Source: Prinsepia uniflora (lineage: Eukaryota > Streptophyta > Magnoliopsida > Rosales > Rosaceae). From it: 64,000 nucleotides of DNA. Shown here in pieces: positions 1 through 11,500 of the stretch; the first letter of the stretch is position 1; every line of letters begins with the position of its first letter. Location: contig CM064867.1 of assembly GCA_032719365.1 (NCBI GenBank), positions 66,090,136 through 66,154,135 of the forward strand, in the 5' to 3' direction. The notes below the pieces were generated by a model. It saw only the letters and a program-made list of their open reading frames with translations, was not told the DNA's origin and made no database searches. The position numbers and the translations under genes are program-made.

Positions 1-1841
1 ACAACTTGCAAACCTGCAAGATTGTGATAGCTAGGAGTATGGAGTTTGATGAGGGTTCAAAGTGGAACTGGGATGAACCTAAGATATGTGAATGTGGTGT
101 TTAGCTATGGTTTTGACATCAGAAGTAATAAGCAACAAGCTCAAGTGAAAAATGAAACACCTGATCCACCAAATGATGAAGGACCAGCTACTCAGGAATA
201 ATCTGATCCTGATTCACCTGCTATGCCCCAGCCTAAGTACAGAGATCTCAGTGATGTGTATGCACGATGTCACATGAGTATCATAGAACCAGAAACCTAC
301 CTGGATGCTGCTAGAGACAAGGCTTGGCAGAAAGCCATGAATGGTGAGATTGAAATGATAGAGAAAAATGAGAACTGGAGGTTAGTTGACAGACCACTTA
401 AGAAACTTGTGATTGGTGTTAAATGGGTCTACGAAATTAAGCTAAACTTAGATGGATCAGTACAAAATCTGAAAGCCATCTTGGTGGCCAAAGGTTATGC
501 TCAGAAACCTGGGGTTGACTACAATGAAACTTTTGCCCTAATGGCAAGGTTGGATACAATCAGGACCCTGATTGTATTAGCTGCACAGAAACAATGGCAG
601 TTGTTCCAACTTGATATAAAATCAGCCTTCCTAAATGTAGTTCTAAATGAGGAGGTCTATGTTAACCAACCTGAAGGTTTTGAGGTCAAGGGAAAAGAGG
701 AAAAAGTCTACAAGCTTCACAAGGCTATGTATGGTCTGAAACAGGCACCAAGGGCCTGGTATGGAGAAATTGATTCCTACCTATTAAGTTGTGGATTCCA
801 GAGAAGTCCAAGTGAAGCAACTTTGTATTTGATGATCAATAAAGATACTGAAACTTTGATTATCTCCATATATGTGGATGATATCATCTACACAGGAGAC
901 AGTGAAGCTATGATGAAAGAATTAAATATAGAAATAATGAGGAGGTATGAAATGACAAACTTAGGGCTATTACATCATTTTCTTGGAATGGGAATACTAA
1001 CAACAAGCTCTAGTATCTACATCCATCAAAGAAAGTATGCTGAAACACTACTGAGGAAGTTTGGTTTGACAGATTGCAAACTAGTAGTAACACCTCTTGC
1101 AACTAATGACAAGTTACAAAGGGCTAATGGAAGTGGAGCATCTGATGAACAGCTATATAGACAGATGGTAGGAAGTTTACTGTATCTAACAGCTACAAGA
1201 TCTGACATAATGTATGCCTCTAGTCTTCTATCCAGGTATATGTAAAATCCTAACAAGAAACATCTTGGAGTAGCAAAAAAGGTGATGAGATATGTGCAGA
1301 GCTCTTTAACTATGGACTAGAGTACAAGAAAGGGAAGGTAGCTATCCTAATTGGATTTTGTGACAATGATTGGGGGGGATCGATTGAGGACAGTAAAAGC
1401 ACATCAGGTTATGCTTTTAGCTTTGGAAATGGAGTATTCTTCTGGGCATCTATGAAGCAAATAAGCATTGCATTATCCACGATAAAAGCTGAGTATGTAA
1501 GTGCATGTGAAGCAACTACTCAAGCTGTATGGTTAAGGTTTGTGTTAAAGGATTTTGGAGAAGATCAACTAGAACCTACACTACTGATGTGTGATAACCA
1601 ATCAGCCATTGCAATGGCTAAGAACCCTGTTTTCCACCACACAAAAAAACATATCAACAGGAAAGTACACTACATCAGGGAGGCAATTCATAATGGGGAA
1701 GTCACCCTACTCTACTGCAAATCTGAAGACCAGATTGTAGATATATTTACAAAGTCTCTGTCTAAAGCTAGGTTCAATTGTCTACGAGGGTTACTTGGAG
1801 TGGTCCCTATTAACAGCTTGGGAGGGGTTGTTAGTGACTAA
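1..1841 (+). pseudogene. copia pol fragment: reverse transcriptase and RNase H
   Basis: The best open stretch is 223-1245 (340 residues): the palm and fingers of a copia reverse transcriptase. Visible family motifs are KWVYEIK, LVAKGYAQKPGVDY, QLDIKSAFL, MYGLKQAPRAWY and the catalytic YVDDI near residue 219. The frame breaks around 1245-1310. RNase H resumes at about 1350 with a DNDWGGS-like first catalytic motif, then 1452-1841 with the conserved AEYVSACEAT, CDNQSAI and KHINRKVHYIRE motifs, ending at the LTR border. Bases 1-222 look like the integrase/RT linker with in-frame stops. A retroelement enzyme remnant that cannot encode one polyprotein. Confidence 0.9.
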
Positions 1842-1942
1842 GCTGTCCACATGTCACACTTGACAGCAAGGCATCTAATTCTAAAAAGTGAAAGCAGATA
1901 AGTGTGAGTGGGTGAGTTGGAAAGGTGAGCTCTAACATAATC

Positions 1943-1945
<3 letters not shown>

Positions 1946-1990
<45 letters not shown>
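1946..1990. repeat. (GA)n microsatellite inside LTR
   Basis: An uninterrupted GA dinucleotide run of roughly 22 units within the copia LTR; a likely length-polymorphic site. Confidence 0.95.
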
Positions 1991-1993
<3 letters not shown>

Positions 1994-2077
1994 CTTGTTA
2001 GCCAAGAAAAAGCTTGAAACTGTCAATCTATATGGCAGCCAAGCATTGGTTGTAGTGTGAGTGCATCCAATAGGTGT

Positions 2078-2080
<3 letters not shown>

Positions 2081-2108
<28 letters not shown>
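2081..2108. repeat. (GT)n microsatellite inside LTR
   Basis: A GT dinucleotide run of about 14 units in the same LTR, 90 bases after the GA run. Confidence 0.95.
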
Positions 2109-2113
<5 letters not shown>

Positions 2114-2480
2114 TGTAGGTGCATGTATGAGACTCTATATACCAAAAACTATCAATGAAATGAGTGCGTGAAGATTCAGAATGATATAGTGTGCAATTCT
2201 CTCTGCAAACCTGTGATGAGCATTTCATCAAACAGGTAGAGTGTGAGTGATAGCATTCACTGATCAATCATCATCATCTTCATCCACCAATAAACATATT
2301 CACTAAATATATATGATCCTAATCTAGTCACGAGCTAATCTCGATTCAATCAAATTCAGCTAGTGTGCTGTTTTGTGTATTGGTTGAGTTAAGAACCTTA
2401 CCTGCCAAGCTGAGGAGGAGAATCGAGCTCCTCTGATTTTCAAGATCAGCTTCTCCACCAATTCAATTTTAACCTTAACA

Positions 2481-4192
2481 TACACCATAAGTACACTAAA
2501 GAACTATTAGGACATTATAAGGACAGTAGAGCCCGCGTCAACTTCGCCGAGACTCCGACCATGAAATCGAGTCTGTTCAATCCGAATGCCTCCAATGTAT
2601 TAGATTGTTGCAGGTTCTCCACAAATTCGAGTATAACATAAACATACACTATAAGTACACTAAAGAACTATTAGGGCGCTACAAGTACTGGGTCACTATA
2701 AAGACACCGCATAACTACTGGGTCACAAACAATACTACCATCAATTTCGAAACTAGTATCATCACTTTGCAAGCCAATATATCATCCATTTTCAAAACAC
2801 AATCCATTATTATTAAACACACTATCATCAAAATTGTCTAAGTCAAATATATGATCAGTTTTTGCCAAGTCAAATAACAAGGAGTCAAGAAAATTGTTAC
2901 AAGAATTACTTATCACAGCAAAATGAAATTCTTAAAACTTCCACATCTAAACCAAAAATTAAAACCTCCACAGACACGACTTGAAGTAGTTCTCATGCAA
3001 AATTGAGACTTTGACCTAGGATTGGAAAGTTCAGTCGATAGGATTGTGGTAACTTCGAAGGAAACATGTTTCCATTTTAACATGGTTTCATTCACGTTCC
3101 CCATTTATTAATTTGGCATGTTTCACTATCATGCAAAATTGACAAGTAGTTATGAATTTCTGTTTCCACATATATGCAGACACCATGTAAATTTATGCAT
3201 TTCTGCTTAGGTTTTTGGGTAAATATATTTATGGAAGTGGTTCATATGACATTACTTTACCATTTAATTTAGTTTTCATATACGGAGTCATTAACAGGAA
3301 CACCCCATTCTGCACATAAGATCCGCTTTGACCTGTACATACATTCTAAGTACACTAAAGAATTATTTGGGCACTATAAGAACACTGTAGATCTACGGGG
3401 ACACTAAAAGGACACTGCATAACTACTGTAGCAGACCCTTTTCCAAATTTGCCAATTGGCTGTAATTTAATTCTCCATTAGTTTTTTATTCTACAAATGC
3501 AAATGCCTTGAAAAAAATTCCACTTAGTTGTTCGACATAACATCAATGGCCTACACTTGATGAGCTGCGTTTAACATCTAAAATCCGCAAAGCTAATGAC
3601 TGACCTTTTACCTTGAGAAAGTTATAATCGACTAATCCTGATTAGTACAAGCAAAATTATGTTAACGGACATCAATTCAAATCTAAGAAATAACATTGAA
3701 CCCAACCAGAATGACTATTCATCAACTCTGTCCACAAGAGGTAATCAGATTCTCTATCGTAATTACATGATATATATATATATATATATTTGATAGATAA
3801 ATTAACATGTGTTCTTTCCTTGACCTGGTCTTAGGTTGATTCTAAGCCAACTCATTTTAACAACTCAAAGCCTCCAATTGGATAGACAATTTGTGAAGTT
3901 TCTTGTTTGGAAAACATAAAAATTTAATTTAATTTAATTATGCATAATGGTAGTTATAAAGATGAAATTTTGAAAATGACATATTTTATATAAAATTTGA
4001 ACTTGGGATTTGTAGCATTCAAATTCTAATTTTTCTCTTTTCTTATAATTTTAAATTCCTACATTTATGTATGCAAACAAGATAATTCATATATAGAAAA
4101 TGTGAAATTCCATTTTTTTTTTTTAACAAATATCATGTTTTTCCCCTCATCAAAACACTCCATTTCAGAAGGAATTCTATGACTATATTTTG
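2481..4192. other. No gene seen; three copies of a dispersed repeat
   Basis: AT-rich DNA without a credible reading frame. A repeat with core AGTACACTAAAGAA occurs at about 2478-2530, 2641-2725 and 3334-3425, each followed by similar text that includes GGACACTGCATAACTACTG-like sequence in the two longer copies. A (TA)n run lies at about 3770-3790. I see no inverted repeats or TSDs that would define a mobile element. Confidence 0.6.
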
Positions 4193-4345
4193 TGTTGCGA
4201 ATTAAGGAGAAAATGAGGTAGAGGTAGAGAGAAGTCATATCTTTCATTCAGCTTAACCCTTTATATAGAGTTAGGGTTAGGATCATTCACATGGGCATAA
4301 ATCCCTTACATAGAAATAGCCACATAGTTTTGCATATTTACAACA
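4193..4345 (-). repeat. Short 3' LTR of the gypsy fragment
   Basis: On the minus strand it starts TGTTGTAAATATG right after the purine tract and ends CGCAACA, giving TGTTG/CAACA inverted ends. At 153 bp it is short for Ty3/gypsy but within the range of some chromovirus lineages. No 5' partner is in the window. Confidence 0.6.
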
Positions 4346-4361
4346 CTCCCTCTTTGATATT

Positions 4362-5826
4362 TCATGCAATAGTGATGCTTGGTTGCACGCCTATGTGTTG
4401 TCTCGTTGAAATCTTGTCAGATGACAAAAACCATGTGGGACAAAATAATCCTAGTTGAAGAAAAAAGACTACAATGGGTGTGGATATGGAGTAGTCGCAT
4501 CGAAATCTCGACCATTCCGCCACTTGTTCTACATTAGTCCCATCCACTTCAAAAGAACTCGACCCTGAGTTATCATAAGGATAAAAACGCACATCTTTAA
4601 GGAACTAGTATATGTTCGCGACATTGAAAGTCTTGGAAATTCCCAAACTCCGGCAAGTCTCTCATATAGGCAATGTCATTGATTCTTTTCATCACTTTGA
4701 ATGGTCCATACTTCTTTCGCTTCAGCTTGCTGTATGTACAACATGAACTCTCTCCTTCCTCAGAAAACCATAGTGTAATCACCCTCTTGAACCATAGTGT
4801 AATCACCCTTTTGAAACACCTTCGTTCACCCGTGTTTGTCCGTTGCTACCTTGTACTTGGCAATTGTTAGCTCCAGCTTTTGTTTAACCACATCTCTAAC
4901 AGCTATACACTCTCAACCATAATTTCCACAGCAATACTTACTCCATGACCCTTAGACAGCTTCAATAAGTCCACCACATGGCTAGGCACAACAGTATAAG
5001 TAATGGTAAGTGGAGACTTCCCTATTGCACTATGAACTGCATTGTTGTAAGCAAACTCTACATATGGAAGGGCATAGTCCCACAACTTCAACTTCTCATC
5101 ACAAATACTACGAACCATATATCTCAAAGTTCTGTTTATCCCCTCAGTCTATTCCTGAACATCCCCCACAAGGTAATCTAGAAATGGTTTAGGAATTTCG
5201 TTTCACGATCAAAAGTAACTGATTTAGGCACACCACGCAATCAAACAACCTCTTTAAAATATAGTTCGGCTATGTTAGATGAATCTGTTGTCTTCTTACA
5301 AGTCATAAAGTGTGCCATCTTGCAAAACAAGTCTACTACCACACATAGAGCCCAAGCCCACTTTGTGTAAGAGGTACCCAAGCACAAAATCCATAACTGC
5401 ATCCTACCAAATATCTTTAGGAATGGGTAAAGGCATACACAAACCAGTATTTTGAACTTAACCTTTTGAACTTTGACAAGTTCAACACTTCTTCACGATA
5501 GCACCAACATCACTCCCTTAATTCTGGCCATTAGTATCTCTCCTCCAAACTTGCAATGGATTTGTCTTGGCCCAAATGGCCACTCAATCTACCACCATGT
5601 AAATTCTGAATCAGCTTATCTCGCAAGGATGAGATGGGAATACACAACTGATTACTCTTGAACAAATATCCTTTATTAATAAAGAAATATGTTATTGGCT
5701 CAAGTCTAACACACTTAACCCATATTTCTTTGAAATCATCATCACTTTCGTAGAAGCCTTTTAAACATTCAAACCCCACAAATCCTTCAGAAAGAGTAAC
5801 CAGCAAGGTAGCTCTTCTACTTAGCA
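4362..5826 (-). pseudogene. gypsy pol fragment: RNase H end and integrase
   Basis: Frame 5531-5827 has the HHCC zinc-binding region entry typical of gypsy integrase (LHGGRLSGHLGQDK). It continues at 5470-5530 with KKC-stop-TCQSSKG, where one residue of the finger region is a stop. 4903-5127 holds the distal core (LWDYALPYVEFAYNN), and 4597-4806 the C-terminal KLKRKKYGPFKVMKRIND motif that follows the core in chromoviruses. The middle of the integrase core (about 5130-5460) has many stops and appears partly lost. It cannot produce a functional integrase. Confidence 0.8.
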
Positions 5827-8525
5827 TGACAGCACCAGTCCCAATACCCCTGGATTATCGTGGGACGTGCCTGCTCCTGTCTGACACCGCGTGTCAGACC
5901 AGGGATAACTCGTCACCCACTCGGGGTCCATCATAGTACGCCAGGATCGATGGTGGCATGTGATGTCTCGATCTTTGTTCAGCCTGCATCCGCTATCAAC
6001 CTGAAGGGTATTAAAACCATAAAAGTTGTGAGGGGACAAAAATAAATAATTTAATAAAAACACATTTCACAATAAGACATTTATACCCTTCACGTAAAAG
6101 CATGCATACATCACAAAACCACTTTATTTCAAGTTATTTCCGAGGGAAGGACACATTGCTTTTCAAATCAAAACACAATAAAAACTGCTTCTCGATCGAA
6201 GCCAGTACCTCAGTAGGGTCTCAGCTTAAAATCAAATCAAGGAAAACCAGAACGACATCCCAGATTTCCAACCAATCTCAGTGAAATATAATATACGTAT
6301 ATATACATATATAACCCATCATCGGCATCTCATATGCCCAATCACTATCCGTCATGATTTCTCTATAGTGCACGCACTACTCGGGTCTCATCTCCGAGTC
6401 AACCCCCAAGATCTACGACGTCTGAGAAGACCTGTCTCCGGACCCTATCCGAGACTATATCATATCTCTCACTCCTGGGCATGTGCTCACTCTCAAAGTC
6501 ACTCATCCCAGGTAGTGAATCGTGACACTCCAGGATCATCGACGTCTGGAGAAGACTACTCATACGGGAGGGTATATACATATAAGTGTGAAAACATTCA
6601 TCTTTTTCAAATCATAGTTCAACTGGGTCTCACACTCGAATTAAAATCCAGGATTACTCGAATCCATTTCAATTCTAAATCTCATAGGCCTCGGCCCAAA
6701 TCCACATCTCAATAAGGTCTCAAACCCGAAATCTCATTTCATAAGCCACAACTGGGACTCAAGCCTGATACCATAAATCAACTGGGCCTCAAGCCCGATA
6801 TCATAAACCAATTGGGCCTCAAGCTCGACATCACAAATCAACTGGGCCTCAAGCCCGATATCATAAATCAACTGGGCCTCAAGCCCGAGATCATACTTTC
6901 AAATATGAAATCATTTTATCAATCAAATAATTCAATATCATAAGCACGTATAAAACCTGGCCTAAGCCCAAGGTATCACATAAAATAGGAAATCTCCAAA
7001 TACGTGCAACAACACATTTTCCTTCGAAAAGGCCAAACAATTCATATATAAATCACATGCACTCATGGAATCTCAAAACATGTTCATAAACACATATAAA
7101 ACATTTATGCATGCATCAATTCATAAAACAAACTCCACTCACAGATAGTCCATATTGCGCCTCGATACGCGCATCATAAGCCTCTCCGAGCTAATCCGAC
7201 CTCTCTGGGTCATTCGAAACTGTCTGAATCATGCCCAAAGGTTACTACTAACATAAACAAGTCCATATCAAGAAGCCCCAACTTTCCCAGAAAAGTCAAC
7301 GTGTCCCGGACACGCTTCCTAAGGCTAAAAACCTCGATTTGACCAACCTAACGATCTTTGATTGACTCGAAGCCACCACCATTGGATTTTAATAGTCAAA
7401 ACCATTAAAATGGTCTTACTCCCACCTCGAAACATGTGTCCACGCGCCCCACGCGCTAATCAAAGGTATGGTCAACGCTGACGTCAGCATGAACAGTTAA
7501 AAGTCAACGGCTAACGTCAGCAGTGACGTCATCCCTGACACTTGTCAATATAACATGTCAAACCTGACATGATGACCTCATCTTACCCCTATTCTCTGTC
7601 CGAGTCAACCCGTCTATACTGTAGTGGGTCGCGCAGACCCGCGACCCAACCCTAGTTTTTCTTCCATCTCCGGCCACCGATTTCGATGTCGTTGGTTCCA
7701 GTATGATCTTCTAATCAACCATAATCGATCTATGTGATCAAACAGATGAAAAACAGCCTAACTTTTACCTGTCACGATCAAACAGTCATGGCCCAGTTTT
7801 AGCCTCCCTGCTTGAGCTGCCCAGCCTCCGCCTCTGTTTTTTATCTCAGTCGAGTCGTATAGGACCTAGGAACATTTTCCCATCCATCAAATCGATCAAC
7901 CAAGCCCGAAACACGACTTCCCAATTTTGAATAAAAACAGGTTACGATTTTACCTTTCCTCCACCGTCCACGGCAATCCAGCCACTTCCTCGTCGTCCCC
8001 TGATCTCTCAGCCATCCTCTATCACCCTCTCAGGCAGCCCAACTACTGGTTTCAATCAAAGGAAATGAGGAGGGGTAGGTTTGTGGGTTTCGGGCTGGAT
8101 AAAGGAATGAAGAAGATGATATGCATGTATGTATGTTTTTGGGCAATGGATGAGTGACACTTGTCACTCATCCTTGGGGCCTACATAAAAGATCTGCGGC
8201 CCACAAGGAACACAAGTCAACCTTGCCTCGTAAAATATGCCATCATAAATAGTACCTCAAAACTTCCATGACCCGTATCTTTCTCATCGGATGTCTGAGT
8301 TTGACGTGTCGCCTGTCTACGAACTCGTATCGACTCGATTTACGTAACAGTCCTCAGTCCACGGGCATTGGACCTTCCGGGTCAAAAGTTAACTTTTTAC
8401 CCTCGTCTAGGGGCAAAATCATAATTTCGCCCTGAATGTCCGATAATCCTTGACTAATTCCCGATTGCGAGGCACACCCTCATTTAATATTAATTAACCC
8501 CAAAAATATGGGACAGGTCGTTACA
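5827..8525 (-). repeat. Large-family LTR (3' LTR of a non-coding element, minus strand)
   Basis: On the minus strand it begins TGTAACGACCTGTCCC and ends GTGCTGTCA. It shares all landmarks of the other large LTRs here: the block with TTGCCCCTAG and GTTGACTTTT, the pair CTGTGAGTGGAG / GTCCCCTCACAAC flanking the middle segment, TGCATGCAT motifs, a minisatellite (6740-6895) and the TCTGACAC hairpin near its end. The bases beyond 8525 form a purine tract on the minus strand (AAGTAGGGAAGTT), so this is a 3' LTR joined to an internal domain, not a solo LTR. It is inserted at the break of the gypsy element. Confidence 0.85.
6740..6895. repeat. LTR minisatellite, ~31-bp unit
   Basis: About five tandem copies of a 31-bp unit containing ACTGGGCCTCAAGCCCGATA inside the 5827-8525 LTR. 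The unit carries a short GGGC...GCCC-type dyad also seen in the unrelated-sequence minisatellites of sister LTRs. Confidence 0.85.
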
Positions 8526-11500
8526 AACTTCCCTACTTAAAGAATTTCGTCCTTGAAATTTAAACTGACCCAAATCCATAACTAAACCGTGGAAATCCAA
8601 TTCTGCCTCCAACTCGGAGCACTCTCGTTTCAACAAACACGTCTGACACAACTATAGTACCCGTCGGTACTCTCTATCACTTGAGCTCCCAAAGCTCCAA
8701 CTCAAATCTCGAGAAACCACACGTCGGCTCGTAAGTCTCACTCGAGACATAGACACTCATCGATCTCACCTGTCACTCACTCCGACAGGTCTACTATACT
8801 AAGCTGGCATCTAGTCATCTTTTCAACCTAATAACCCTTCTCATTCGACAATCGAAGCTGGCATCTTGCTCAGCATCCAATCTGACAACATCCGCTAGAT
8901 TCTGCTGTCACAATGGCACGAATCTCACCTCGCAAGCCATACTCAAATCTGTGGCATTTATCGGCCACGATACTCATATCAGTCACTTCCTCATTCCCCA
9001 CACTCAGGTTGACTCTCACTAGAGTCCCATCACTGCATGCCAATCCGAGTTTGTCGGACACACATTCATTCAATTACCACAATAGGCCAGATTGACTTCG
9101 TACGGAAGCCAGTCCCATCAACGACTATCGTGACTAGCCAGCAACTACCGGCTCCACTACTCTATCGTTGCGCCATTATGATCTCGACTCGCTCTCGAGT
9201 CCCCACATCGTATCTCATGTCACTCAGCGACGTACGCTGAAGTCTGGACTCAACTCGAGTCCTCAAATTGTCATCTCACGTATAATGTCGAAACACATTC
9301 GACATCACACCCATCCTGGGTGTATTTGGACCTCATCGAATACTTGCCTCAGCAGAGATAGTCACATAAATAATCGCTAGGGTTCCTCTGGCCCCACATA
9401 GCCCTGAGCTCTCGGCTCACATAATCACTGAACTCTCTCAATCGACTATGCTCGAGCACACAATATTCGACATCCAATCAACATCTCAGTATGTCAAAAC
9501 ACATCCGATCATAATCCTCGTCAACTGTCACAATCAGAACTAATATGTTCACTATAATCACTGTAAAATCACCATCGGACCCCGTCCGATCACCATCTCA
9601 AGTCCATCTAGGCCTCGATCCATTAGATAAAACCTTTATCCTCTCTTATAACTCTCAACTCGACATACCGATTGATTGTGGTCAATCCCATCGTCCAGTG
9701 TGCACTATATACCGGTGCACCCCCATCATATGAATCATCAAGGCACTACTCGGTCTGCCCAAGGATTGCACTCTGTCAACGTCCAACCACGCACCAATCC
9801 TCACTCCGAACACGGCTCGGACCTCAACCATCCATCATAAGGGTAGCCTTAATCCATCTCAATCTCTCCATCTGGATTGGCAACGAACCTGCCAATATCC
9901 TACTCGAGGCATCGGCTATTCATCTCTTCCCGATCGATACCCACGTATCGTCCTCGTCTCACACTTATTCACATAACCAACACATACTCATCCATATATC
10001 CAAGACATATCATACACACATCCCCATATCTGAGACAGATCAATACGCTTTCACATATCCAAATCCAAGACAGAGCAATACTCTTTCACATAACCAACCT
10101 CTGTCTTGGCATCTCACCAATTATTCCAAAAGATTCTTCAACTGTCTTACAATATGATTCTCTTCTGCTCCTAGTTTAGCATAAACAGCAGTACGATTCT
10201 CCCTGATAACCACCAGCCCTTGGTTTACTCGACCCACGGTCTCCACAATCATCCCAGTCATCTCGATCATCTTGATCGTCACCACACGACTTTATCCACT
10301 CGATCCTAGGTGGATCCATACTAGCTCTCTCAGCCAATATAACATGATCCATAATACCGACATGGTTCCACTACCTCAGACACTCACTTGTCACCTCCGG
10401 TGATGCTAAATACCATCTGCTCTTCAAGTCATTCAAATTTGACTCACAGCCTAGGTGTTCAGTTCTTACACCCTCTTTGAACCCTTTAACTGTCATCCTA
10501 CTCTCTGTCATCCCACCTAGGGAAGAATCAAGGAGAATCCAAGATGACGACATCAAAGTTCATCCTATGTCATCTTACGGCACCAAGTACTATCTGCTGA
10601 AGAGCAGAAAATGAGAGTCTCCTTCATCGACTTCAGAATACCCATCTCCAATGCGGAATCAAGCCCTTTTTCTCTTTGTCTCAATCATAACCTCTTTTGT
10701 CCATGGACCCAAAGCTAATCATAGGTCCACCAATCAATACGTGATCACCGTACTGGTGACACCCAACATCATCAGACACAGTGCAGAAAATGATAACCTT
10801 CTTTACCGACTTTGGAATCAAGGGAAGTTGCAACCATGTTGGAAGCATACCTATGTTTTCCGACCAACAATAGTTGTTGATAACTACTGTAGTGATGCAT
10901 TCTACTTCTCACAATCAGATTTCTCCTCAAACAAGCTTATGTGCAACTCAGGAGGTATGGTTAACCGCAGCCAACCTAAACCAATTCCACTACACTCCCA
11001 AGTCCTCAACTCATTCGGACATCGTCCTACCGCTGGACTTCCTGAACTCCCTTGACACGACCCACCCCCAATCCCCCAAGATTAAGGGCTAAGTCATGAT
11101 CCCGTCTAACTTACGTATGACAGAAGGCTAAACCGACATCCAACCTCCATGTAGCACGTAAGCTGGACAAGGTAATTCCAAGCAAACCGTCCAAAAAATC
11201 GATGGACCTTCCAGAGCGCGCAGAATCTACTGTGGACCCTGTGTGTGACGTCTCTGTTTCTCTAACTACAGCCTGCACCGCATCAAACCTGAAGGGTATC
11301 GAAAACAAAAAAGACTGTGAGTGGACAAAAATAAAGGATAAGTTTTGAAAAACAGGTTATAAGAAAAGTACATTTATACCCTCCGTTTAAAAACCAATGC
11401 ATGCATAATCAACTCATGTCAGAAAACCATTTCATATTCAATTACGAGAACTGAACTTATTTCCTTTTCTCAAATCTCGGGCCTCAGCCCAAAACCTTCA

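Larger units (their letters stand above)
1..2480 (+). mobile_element. Ty1/copia retrotransposon, 3' portion, decayed
   Basis: Right-hand part of a copia element: the end of integrase, reverse transcriptase, RNase H, a polypurine tract (about 1818-1828, CTTGGGAGGGG) and a 3' LTR. The left part lies outside the window, so neither the 5' LTR nor the TSD can be checked. The protein order RT then RNase H directly before the LTR, with integrase upstream, is the Ty1/copia order. Decay is shown by stops near 1-222 and a frameshift near 1300. Confidence 0.9.
1829..2480 (+). repeat. 3' LTR of the copia element
   Basis: Starts TGTTAG directly after a purine-rich tract and ends CTTAACA, so the ends are short imperfect inverted repeats. 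A TATA-like CTATATA lies near 2134. It contains two simple repeats, (GA)n at about 1946-1990 and (GT)n at about 2081-2108. The right border is inferred only from the TG...CA rule because the 5' LTR is outside the window. Confidence 0.65.
4193..5826 (-). mobile_element. Ty3/gypsy retrotransposon, 3' portion, decayed, minus strand
   Basis: Read on the minus strand: the end of RNase H, an integrase zinc-binding region, integrase C-terminus, a purine tract (CAAAGAGGGAG, about 4346-4356) and a 153-bp LTR. The 5' part is cut off at 5826/5827, where an LTR of the large family begins. Integrase downstream of RNase H is the Ty3/gypsy order. Confidence 0.8.

Noticed and set aside
6740..6895. CRISPR-like array (regular repeats of about 31 bp)
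   Set aside because: The repeats are directly adjoining without unique spacers, in plant LTR DNA; this is a minisatellite. The same applies to the other arrays.
9672..10179. 161- and 100-codon plus-strand frames
   Set aside because: They lie in the non-coding internal domain of a minus-strand element and have no recognisable motif; Ser/His/Ile-rich text fits low-complexity chance frames.
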